Shown here piece by piece: positions 1 through 10,100 of a DNA stretch of 64,000 nucleotides. The notes beneath the pieces are model-generated. The model saw only the letters and a program-made list of their open reading frames with translations. It was not told the DNA's origin and made no database searches. Each line of letters opens with the position of its first letter. Position 1 is the stretch's first letter. This stretch comes from Liolophura sinensis (lineage: Eukaryota; Mollusca; Polyplacophora; Chitonida; Chitonidae): assembly GCF_032854445.1 (NCBI RefSeq), contig NC_088305.1, positions 4,839,606 through 4,903,605 of the forward strand, read 5' to 3'. A program made the translations under genes and the position numbers.

Positions 1-149
1 GTGTGCAATATTTTGTTATTATTTATATTTTGACAATATCATGATTTTGTGTATTTTAACCAGTGTTTTAGCTGTAGGTTTTCATGCTGAGCTTGGTTTG
101 GAACATCATTGAACATAATGTTTCATTTTTGAGCTCATCAACATCAGAA

Positions 150-2121
150 TGTGATAACAAAATTGATATCCAACTGAGTGAAATATCACTTCTATGAGTG
201 AAGGAAATCCTGACATCTCATCTTTATATATACATGTAATAACAAAATTGATATCCAACTGAATGAAATATCACTTCTATCAGTGAAGGAAATCCTGACA
301 TCTCATCTTTATATATACATGTAATAACAAAATTGATATCCAACTGACTGAAATATCACTTTTATCAGTGAAGGAAATCCTGACATCTCATCTTTATATA
401 TACATGTAATAACAAAATTGATATCCAACTGAGTGAAATATCACTTCTATGAGAGAAGGAAATCCTGACATCTCATCTTTATATATACATGTAATAACAA
501 AATTGATATCCAACTGAGTGAAATATCACTTCTATCAGTGAAGGAAATCCTGACATCTCATCTTTATATATACATGTAATAACAAAATTGATATCCAACT
601 GACTGAAATATCACTTCTATGAGAGAAGGAAATCCTGACATCTCATCTTTATATATACATGTAATAACAAAATTGATATCCAGCTGAGTGAAATATTACT
701 TTTATCAGTGAAGGAAATCCTGACATCTCATCTTTATATATACATGTAATAACAAAATTGATATCCATCTGAGTGAAATATCACTTCTATGAGAGAAGGA
801 AATCCTGACATCTCATCTTTATATATACATGTAATAACAAAATTGATATCCAACTGAGTGAAATATCACTTCTATGAGTGAAGGAAATCCTGACATCTCA
901 TCTTTATATATACATGTAATAACAAAATTGATATCCAACTGAGTGAAATATCACTTTTATCGGTGAAGGGAATCCTGACATCTCATGCTTATATATACAT
1001 GTAATAACAAAATTGATATCCAACTGAGTGAAATATCACTTCTATGAGTGAAGGAAATCCTGACATCTCATCTTTATATATACTTGTAATAACAAAATTG
1101 ATATCCAACTGAGTGAAATATCACTTCTATGAGTGAAGGAAATCCTGACATCTCATCTTTATATATACATAACAAAATTGATATCCAACTGAGTGAAATA
1201 TCACTTTTATCAGTGAAGGAAATCCTGACATCTCATCTTTATATATACATGTAATAACAAAATTGATATCCAACTGAGTGAAATATCACTTCTATGAGTG
1301 AAGGAAATCCTGACATCTCATCTTTATATATACTTGTAATAACAAAATTGATATCCAACTGAGTGAAATATCACTTCTATGAGTGAAGGAAATCCTGACA
1401 TCTCATCTTTATATATACATAACAAAATTGATATCCAACTGAGTGAAATATCACTTTTATCAGTGAAGGAAATCCTGACATCTCATCTTTATATATACAT
1501 GTTATTTATTTATTTATTTGATTGGTGTTTTACGCCGTACTCAAGAATATCTCACTTATACGACGGCGGCCAGCATTATGGTGGGAGGAAACCGCGCAGA
1601 GACTGGGGGAAACCCACGACCATCCGCAGGTTGCTGACAGACCTTCCCACTTACGGCCAGAGAGGAAGCCAGCATGAGCTGGACTTGAACTCACAGTGAC
1701 TGCATTGGTGAGAGGCTTCTGGGTCATTACACTGCGCTAGCGCGCTAACTGACTGAGCCACGGAGGCCCCTTATATATACATGTAATAACAAAATTGATA
1801 TTCAACTGAGTGAAATATCACTTTTATCAGTGAAGAAAATCCTGACATCTCATCTTTATATATACATAACAAAATTGATATCCAACTGAGTGAAATATCA
1901 CTTTTATCAGTGAAGGAAATCCTGACATCTCTTCTTTGTATATAAATGTAATGACAAAATTCATATCCAACTGAGTGAAATGTCACTTTTATCAGTGAAG
2001 GAAATCCTGACATCTCATCTTTATATATAAATGTAATAACAAAATTGATATCCAACTGAGTGAAATGTCACTTTTATCAGTGAAGGAAATCCTGACATCT
2101 CATCTTTAGATATACATGTAT
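150..2121. repeat. 85-bp tandem array (about 20 copies), interrupted by a SINE
   Basis: Units begin AACAAAATTGATATCCAACT and end in CATCTTTATATATACATGTA. Spacing is 85 bp over most of the array, with a few shorter units lacking CATGTAAT. A SINE at 1503-1770 splits one unit. It probably lies in an upstream intron of the phosphatase gene. Positions 1-149 show nothing recognisable. Confidence 0.95.
1503..1770 (-). mobile_element. Full-length tRNA-derived SINE, family A, with target duplication
   Basis: Read on the minus strand it has a tRNA-like head with A box TGGCTCAGTCAG and B-box-like GAGTTCAAGTCC, a conserved body (CCTCCCACCATAATGCTGGC, GTATAAGTGAGATATTCTTG) and an AAATAAATAA tail. The 14-nt sequence TTATATATACATGT flanks it at 1489-1502 and 1771-1784, a direct target-site duplication. 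Confidence 0.95.
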
Positions 2122-2137
2122 GTTGCTTTCTTCTTGT

Positions 2138-2141
<4 letters not shown>

Positions 2142-2203
<62 letters not shown>

Positions 2204-2204
2204 G
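2142..2204. repeat. (TA)n/(CA)n microsatellite
   Basis: About 26 TA dinucleotides followed by a short CA run. Confidence 0.95.
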
Positions 2205-2720
2205 TAATGTACACAGATTGAACCAAACTCCCTATGAAACTGAGCACATGTTCACATGAACATGTGTACCCAGGGATAACCAATACACTGTACAGGCACC
2301 TAGGATTTATTTCACTGTCTTGTCCACCAGTAGGAGCAGGTTGGCCTTGGACAAGGAGTTGAAGGTGCGTGTCTTTTAGTCACCTATGAGGTGTAGGCTC
2401 AAACTAGGGAGTTGACAAGGAATTTGTAGTCTCAGTAGCCTTAAGAATTCAGCCATGCTTATAAATGTATGTGGTTATTTGGGTGGTCTAACTTTTTTGG
2501 ATGACCCCTTGTCTTCAACCAGTATGGTGTGCGCATGTGAAAAAACTTGTTTATTTATATTTGGCAAAGGTTGGTTGTTTACCCTGGCCACTCCAGTTTT
2601 CCCCAGCCATGTATGAAGCGAAAATTCTTAAGTAGGGTGTTAAACAAAGGTCAGGTAGGAGAATAAAGAAATTGACTGTCCACCTATATGTTATTATAAT
2701 GTCCAGTTTTGTGTTGATTG
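2205..2720. other. Non-coding stretch with a decayed SINE piece
   Basis: No gene seen. Positions about 2576-2655 resemble the 3' body of family A on the plus strand (GCGAAAATTCTTAAGTAGGG and a degraded tail). Confidence 0.5.
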
Positions 2721-2721
2721 G

Positions 2722-3041
2722 GGCCCCCCTGATAGCTCAGTTGGTAGAGCATCCGCGTCGGGGATCCAGGGTTAATCCTGGGTCGGGCCACACCTAACCT
2801 TGAAAGAGAAAGCTGTAGCTACCTCGCTTTACGTTCAGCATTCAACAACTGATGTACCCATATCAGTATATGGCTTGGGTGGGACAGCTTACTTGCCTTT
2901 CTTAAGTCAACTCAATGAGCAGCACTAGATAAAAGAACGACAGAAATCCGTCTTGCAACAAAGAGGCACATTACATGCACTCTATTCTTCATTGTCATTT
3001 GACTGCAAAATGACGTTAAAGCCCCAAGCACTCACCCACAC
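2722..3041 (+). mobile_element. tRNA-derived SINE, family B
   Basis: Head GATAGCTCAGTTGGTAGAGC (A box) and GGGTTAATCCTGG (B-box region), body with ACTTGCCTTTCTTAAGTC, GAAATCCGTCTTGCAACAA and an end ACGTTAAAGCCCCAAGCACT. It differs from family A. A second full copy is at 52766-53124. Confidence 0.88.
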
Positions 3042-3530
3042 TGTATTGACTATTGCTTGATTTTGAGAACTAAAGTCATACCACAAGCAGTTTTAAAGGC
3101 ATGTTCAGTTTCTTTAGTGTTTGGTGTAATAGGAGAATTTTTAGATCAAACTCTTTTATCGTTAAAGGTAGAGATAGTTCTACTATGCTATGTGACTTTA
3201 CTTATATCAAAAATGTTAGGCAACTTTTGTTGACAGAAATTTACCGTCACCTTTCTCCCCGTGTTGCAGAAACAGAATGACATTCCCTGCTGTCCAACAT
3301 TGTTTGATTTAATAAACAACGAGGACAATCCCTGCTTCTTCTCGTTGTATTGTACAGACCGAGACGAAGTTTATTCAAAATACTATCAATCCGTACATTA
3401 TCACACCCTTCAAAACATCTACCATTTCACATTTCTGAGCCATGATGGATTTAAAAAAGTCTACCATTGAGGCTCTTGGCAATGCACATTTATCCACTTA
3501 ACATCAACACAACTGGGCCTTTGCCAGTAT
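3042..3530. other. Non-coding stretch
   Basis: A good acceptor-like sequence (CACCTTTCTCCCCGTGTTGCAG) ends at 3267 and is followed by an open stretch to 3470. The open stretch matches nothing I recognise and no phosphatase motif, so I do not call an exon. Confidence 0.35.
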
Positions 3531-3930
3531 TAAACAGCTGGGGATCTAACCCGTACAAAACCTCCGGGCCTCTAATCCATACAAAACCTCTGGGCCTTTA
3601 ACCCGTACAAAAATCCATGCAAAATAACTGGGCCTTCTAACCTGCAAACTAACACCTGACCCTCTCACCCGTACATAAACATCTGGGCCTCTGACCCGTA
3701 CAAAACATATGGGCCTCTAACCCGTACATAAACATCTGGGCCTCTAACCCGTACAATAACATCTGACCCAATAACCCATCCAGTAACATCTGGGCAATAC
3801 CCTTTCAAAACATCTGGGCCTCTAATCTGTTCAAAACATCTGGGCCTCTACCTGTTCAAAACATCTTGGCCTCCAAACCCTTACAAAGGACCAAGCCTCT
3901 AACCCATATACAACACCTGGTTGTCTAACC
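3531..3930. repeat. Degenerate tandem repeat, about 25 bp unit
   Basis: Units vary around GGGCCTCTAACCCGTACAAA followed by ACATCT. About 15 copies, strongly diverged toward both ends. Confidence 0.85.
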
Positions 3931-4726
3931 CATACACCTATCTGGTACAGACGTGGAAGGAGCTCACTTTTTTGAGCCTCAGCCTTATTAAGGTTTTATC
4001 ATACAGTTCACATAATGAAATATCAAAAACAAAGGTTTTGCCAGGATTTTGCCAGGAATTCCGTTCATACCACAGACGAGAGGGAACCAATTTCCTACCT
4101 GGGCACATTTATGACACCATATTCCCCTGCAAAAAGGTGCATCCAAACAGACGCCAACACCTGCCTGTCATTGAACAGCACATGCTGCACATGCCCCCAC
4201 ATGGCCAGTCACGCCAGTAGTGCCTCCCCCCATCTCGCTTCACTGAGACAATGTCCCCCCCCCCCCCCCCCCCCGCCCAACTCGCCGGAGAAAGAAAATT
4301 TTAATTCTTTCTGTCAAGCAAATGAAACTATATCGCCCTTCCATCAGGAACTTATTTTAAAAAAAAATCACAAAATCCCAGCTCCATAATATTGGCAGTC
4401 GTTCGTGAACTCCAAATAACTGTTTATGTAATTATTTTTAGAAAGCCATATATATTATAGTAAATGTAATCAAGATGTCCTGAAATCAACCACTAACGAA
4501 CATGTACCTGTAGTGCATGATTTGGTACATCACAGGAATGTTACATGTACCTCTTGTGAGCAGTTTGTTATTGGATTTATTTTATAGTCTTTTGTCGTCT
4601 TTCTAGAATTTATTTTACCTTTAGCGATAAAGAGTTTGACCTGAAACTTTATTAAACTCCAAGTGGGAATGAAGAGGGGGTAAAACTAAACAAAGAGTTT
4701 GTACAGTACAGAATAATACATCTCCT
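3931..4726. other. Non-coding stretch with a poly(C) tract
   Basis: A run of about 20 C sits at 4254-4274. No gene recognised; the open stretches here have no family signature. Confidence 0.5.
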
Positions 4727-4830
4727 GAAGCTCTGCCCGGATTCCTCTCACCATAATACTGGCCACCATCGTAGAAGGGAAATATTCTTAAGTAGGACGT
4801 AAAACACCAATGAAATAGATAAATAAATCA
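4727..4830 (+). mobile_element. SINE family A, 3' fragment
   Basis: Contains CTCACCATAATACTGGCCACC and GGACGTAAAACACCAATGAA followed by an ATAAATAAAT tail. Confidence 0.8.
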
Positions 4831-5517
4831 TATGGTGGAGAATTAGCGACAACATGTAGTTTTTGAGATATTTGCCTGTCTGTATGCTAGTGGTTTAAGT
4901 TTCCAGTACGACAATGAGGAATCATTAGTTGTGTGTAAATGTAGTGTTTCTTCTTGTCCATGCTGCCACTAAAGTATCGTGCTGAGACACCAGACATAAC
5001 CCACACCCATTCACATTATACTGACACCGGGTCAACCAGTCATGTTCTCTCGCTCTAACCTTGCAGTATTCATTGCCAAGTGATCTGGCAGCAGCAAGAA
5101 CTGTTGATTAAGTTTGTGTTTTTCTGTGTTCTTCATGACCAATGCTTTGATGTACAAATTGGGACATAGGCATCAGATGCTTGTACATGTAATGTATGAT
5201 ATGCACAGTTCAGATATATATATTTAGGCATAAAAGTTAAATGTGTGGCAAGCAGTTGTTTTGCCACCAGCCATGTCAGCTGGCTCCAGAATGGGACAGA
5301 TACATGTATCTGGATACTTAAGATAAGAAATATAACTAGAACTGCAAAGCAGTTTCGGCCAGGGTCCACGTTGCCATAGTAACTAGTTATCATTTTACAC
5401 TATCAAATATGAGACAGCATAGGTAAATCTAATCGCACAACTGTTTTGGGAATCATGAACAGTGCAGCATAATTATAGCAAGCAAGTCAAGTAGCATAAA
5501 CATAGTCCAGTTGCGAT
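4831..5517. other. Non-coding stretch
   Basis: No gene, repeat or RNA recognised; AT-rich with several TACATGTA motifs. Confidence 0.5.
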
Positions 5518-5521
5518 CTTT

Positions 5522-5556
<35 letters not shown>

Positions 5557-5740
5557 TTTGATTGGTGTTTTACGCTGTACTCAAGAATATTTCACTTGTT
5601 TATGACGGCAGCCACCATTATGGTGGGTGGAGCCCGGAGGAATCCCATGACCATCTGCAGGTTGCCGAGAGACCTTCCCCACTTATGGTCGGAGAGGAAC
5701 CAGCATGAGCTGGACTTTAACTCACAGCAACTGTACAGTT
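5518..5740 (-). mobile_element. SINE family A, nearly full length, 5' end degraded
   Basis: A (TTTA)n tail of ten units at 5518-5559, then TTGGTGTTTTACGCTGTACT and the body down to GAGCTGGACTTTAACTCACA. Confidence 0.88.
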
Positions 5741-5814
5741 GCCATCTAACTCAGTGCTAAAGAGATAGGATTACCACCTGTTTCTAAAAAAAACATGATG
5801 TCATTCAAAAGTAT

Positions 5815-6310
5815 CTGGCGATAAAACTATTGATCGCATACCAGGCGAAGAGCATGTGTATTGTGCTACAATTTGGTGCATGTTTCACATTTCTAGCTAC
5901 CATAGTTCTCAAGTTACAGGCATTAAAATTACGTAATTTAAAAATTAGATTTTTGCCTTAATCCCAAAAAGTTACAAAGATAAGAAAAAAATAAAAGCAG
6001 ATTTGACATCAGCTGTCCGAAGTACACCATAATACAATTTTGACCAAAGGCAAGCCTTCACAGTTTTTATGGGAAGTCAGAGTTTTTTCAAACTTATTGA
6101 AACTAGGATGAGCCTACTCCATATCAAATTTCAGACCAATGCGTTCAGTGGCTCTTGAGAAGACCTTTAAAGAATTTGCTATAAAATCCAATATGGCTGC
6201 CAAACCGTGTTGTCATAGAAAAAGAAGGAATGGCAAGACCAATAACTTCAGGTTCAGGGCAATTTTACTGCAAAGTTTCAAGTCAATCGGTCAAACAATC
6301 TAGGCTGTAG
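5815..6310. repeat. Probable non-coding interspersed repeat
   Basis: Phrases such as AAATTTCAGACCAATGCGTT, AAATCCAATATGGCTGCC and AAAGTTTCAAGTCAATCGGT are typical of decayed interspersed repeats in molluscan genomes, as I recall them. No second copy is in the window. Positions 6311-6612 show only a C-rich and CA-rich low-complexity tract (6526-6570). Confidence 0.5.
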
Positions 6311-6612
6311 CACGGTGACAAATTGGTGGAATAATACTAATCAGAACGATTTCAATAGGTGTCCCGTAAGACAACCGCTTAAAAAACATGATGAGCTGAT
6401 ATACCAAACGGAATTGTTTGGTGCTTCACTAAAAGAGAGTTACGTAGGTTATGATTCCACCTTGCATATTTCTAAAATTAGTATATATGTACATGGAATG
6501 TAAATGATCGAAATAACACTCCCATACCCCCCCCCCCCCACCACCCACCCACCCCCACCCCCACACACACGAAAAGTGCATTTTTAGAGGCTATTAATGT
6601 CATCAGATATTT

Positions 6613-7038
6613 TTTTAAGCCTATATTGTCAGGTCTACATTGTCAGTATGCTCATTGTTACAGTTTTGCTTCATCAGTGTGCTTTTTGTTACTGATCCTG
6701 CATCATCAGTGTACTTATTGTTACTGCTCTGGCATCATCAATGTACTTATTGTTACAGATCCACATCATCAGTGTGCTTACTGTTACAGCTCTGCATCAT
6801 CAGTGTGCTTATTGTTACAGATCATCATCATCAGTGTGCTTATTGTTACAGATCTACGTCATCAGTGTACTTATTGTTACAGATCTACATCATCAGTGTA
6901 CTTATTGTTACAGATCTGCATCATCAGTGTGCTTATTGTTACAGCTCTACATCATCAGTGTGCTTATTGTTACAGATCCACATCATCAGTGTGCTTATTG
7001 TTTACAGATCTACGTCATCAGTGTACTTATTGTTACAG
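6613..7038 (+). repeat. 31-bp tandem array carrying copies of a 3' splice site
   Basis: About 13 units of the form ATCTACATCATCAGTGTGCT followed by TATTGTTACAG. The real exon A begins ATCTACATTGTCAG right after the last TTATTGTTACAG. Each unit therefore repeats the acceptor plus a degraded copy of the first ~14 nt of the exon. The earliest units (6613-6720) are the most diverged. Confidence 0.95.
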
Positions 7039-7197
7039 ATCTACATTGTCAGCACAGACTTTGAGAGAACCCTAATGAGCGCCGAGAGTAACCTAGCAGG
7101 CATGTTTCCCCCTGGAAGGACCAGCAGTGGAGTGAGGTGGGTCGGGGAACATTGGCAGCCCATCCCCATCCACACCAGGCCAGTGTCCCAGGATAAG
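7039..7197 (+). CDS. ACP2-like: Phosphatase exon A (STDxxRTLMSA exon)
   Basis: 53 codons, phase 0 at both ends. It encodes [20 protein letters not shown] and then [12 protein letters not shown], the conserved second block of the family holding the Arg79 equivalent. The residue before STD is Val where human prostatic phosphatase has Arg73. The acceptor is TTATTGTTACAG and the donor is AAG|GTACAG. Both boundaries are flanked by tandem arrays that carry copies of these junctions (6613-7038 and 7198-12698). Confidence 0.95.
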
Positions 7198-10100
7198 GTA
7201 CAGTGTATGATGTATACCTTGTCACATTTCACCTTGTCAGGCTCTGAGATGTGTCATGGATATCTAGGGTTGGGGGAACATTGGCAGCCCCGTCCCATCC
7301 ACACCAGGCCAGTGTCCCAGGATAAGGTACAGTGTATGATGTAGACCTCGTCACATTTCACCTTGTCAGGCTCTGAGATGTGTCATGGATATCTAGGGTT
7401 GGGGAACATTGGCAGCCCGTCCCCATCCACACCAGGCCAGTGTCTGAGGATAAGGTACAGTGTATGATATATACCTCGTCACATTTCACCTTGTCAGGCT
7501 CTGAGATGTGTCATGGATATCTAGGATTGGGGGAACATTGGCAGCCCATCCCCATCCACACCAGGCCAGTGTCCGAGGATAAGGTACAGTGTGTGATGTA
7601 GACCTCGTCACATTTCACCTTGTCAAGGCTCTGAGATGTGTCATGGATATCTAGGGTTGGGGGAACATTGGCAGCCCGTACCCATCCACACCAGGCCAGT
7701 GTCTGAGGATAAGGTACAGTGTATGATATATACCTCGTCACATTTCACCTTGTCAGGCTCTGAGATGTGTCATGGATATCTAGGGTTGGGGGAACATTGG
7801 CAGCCCGTCCCCATCCACACCAGGCCAGTGTCCCGAGGATAAGGTACAGTGTATGATATATACCTCGTCACATTTCACCTTGTCAGGCTCTGAGATGTGT
7901 GATGGATATCTAGGGTTGGGGGAACATTGGCAGCCCGTCCCCATCCACACCAGGCCAGTGTTCGAGGATAAGGTACAGTGTATGATATATACCTCGTCAC
8001 ATTTCACCTTGTCAGGCTCTGAGATGTGTCATGGATATCTAGGGTTGGGGGAACATTGGCAGCCCGTCCCCATCCTCACCAGGCCAGTGTCTGAGGATAA
8101 GGTACAGTGTATGATATATACCTCGTCACATTTCACCTTGTCAGGCTCTGAGATGTGTCATGGATATCTAGGGTTGGGGGAACATTGGCAGCCCATCCCC
8201 ATCCACACCAGGCCAGTGTCAGAGGATAAGGTACAGTGTATGATGTAGACCTCGTCACATTTCACCTTGTCAGGCTCTGAGATGTGTCATGGATATCTAG
8301 GGTTGGGGGAACATTGGCAGCCCGTCCCCATCCACACCAGGCCAGTGTCTGAGGATAAGGTACAGTGTATGATATATACCTCGTCACATTTCACCTTGTC
8401 AGGCTCTGAGATGTGTCATGGATATCTAGGATTGGGGGGAACATTGGCAGCCCGTCCCCATCCACACCAGGCCAGTGTCTGAGGATAAGGTACAGTGTAT
8501 GATGTATACCTCGTCACATTTCACCTTGTCAGGCTGTGAGATGTGTCATGGATATCTAGGGTTGGGGGAACATTGGCAGCCTGTCCCCATCCACACCAGG
8601 CCAGTGTCCGAGGATAAGGTACAGTGTATGATATATACCTCGTCACATTTCCTCCCTGTCAAGCTCTGAGATGTGTCATGGATATCTGGGGTTGGGGGAA
8701 CATTGGCAGCCCGTCCCCATCCACACCAGGCCAGTGTTTGAGGATAAGGTACAGTGTATGATGTATACCTCGTCACATTTCACCTTGTCAGGCCCTGAGA
8801 TGTGTCATGGATATCTAGGGTTGGGGGAACATTGGCAGCCCATCCCCATCCACACCAGGCCAGTGTCCGAGGATAAGGTACAGTGTATGATGTATACCTT
8901 GTCACATTTCACCTTGTCAGGCTCTGAGATGTGTCATGGATATCTAGGGTTGGGGGAACATTGGCAGCCCATCCCCATCCACACCAGGCCAGTGTCTGAG
9001 GATAAGGTACAGTGTATGATGTAGACCTCGTCACATTTCACCTTGTCAGGCTCTGAGATTTGTCATGGATATCTAGGGTTGGGGGAACATTGGCAGCCCG
9101 TCCCCATCCACACCAGGCCAGTGTCTGAGGATAAGGTACAGTGTATGATATATACCTCGTCACATTTCACCTTGTCAGGCTCTGAGATGTGTCATGGATA
9201 TCTAGGGTTGGGGGAACATTGGCAGCCAGTCCCCATCCACACCAGGCCAGTGTCTGAGAATAAGGTACAGTGTATGATATATACCTCGTCACATTTCACC
9301 TTGTCAGACTCTGAGATGTGTCATGGATATCTAGGGTTGGGGGAACATTGGCAGCCCATCCCCATCCACACCAGGCCAGTGTCTGAGGATAAGGTACAGT
9401 GTATGATATATACCTCGTCACATTTCACCTTGTCAGGCTCTGAGATGTGTGATGGATATCTAGGGTTGGGGGAACATTGGCAGCCCGTCCCCATCCACAC
9501 CAGGCCAGTGTCCGAGGATAAGGTACAGTGTATGATATATACCTCGTCACATTTCACCTTGTCAGGCTCTGAGATGTGTCATGGATATCTAGGGTTGGGG
9601 GAACATTGGCAGCCCGTCCCCATCCACACCAGGCCAGTGTCCGAGGATAAGGTACAGTGTATGATATATACCTCGTCACATTTCACCTTGTCAGGCTCTG
9701 AGATGTGTCATGGATATCTAGGGTTGGGGGAACATTGGCAGCCCGTCCCCATCCACACCAGGCCAGTGTCTGAGGATAAGGTACAGTGTATGATATATAC
9801 CTCGTCACATTTCACCTTGTCAGGCTCTGAGATGTGTCATGGATATCTAGGGTTGGGGGAACATTGGCAGCCCGTCCCCATCCACACCAGGCCAGTGTCC
9901 GAGGATAAGGTACAGTGTATGATATATACCTCGTCACATTTCACCTTGTCAGGCTCTGAGATGTGTCATGGATATCTAGGGTTGGGGGAACATTGGCAGC
10001 CCGTCCCCATCCACACCAGGCCAGTGTCCGAGGATAAGGTACAGTATATGATATATACCTCGTCACATTTCACCTTGTCAGACTCTGAGATGTGTCATGG

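Noticed and set aside
2722-2800. tRNA gene
   Set aside because: The A- and B-box-like sequence belongs to a SINE head; no complete cloverleaf with acceptor stem could be drawn. The same holds for the heads at 50442, 52766 and 54297.
3261-3470. Exon after a strong acceptor-like site
   Set aside because: No phosphatase motif, no supporting donor in phase, and no recognised family.
4254-4274. Poly(C) run as a functional element
   Set aside because: A homopolymer of uncertain length; could be a sequencing or assembly effect.
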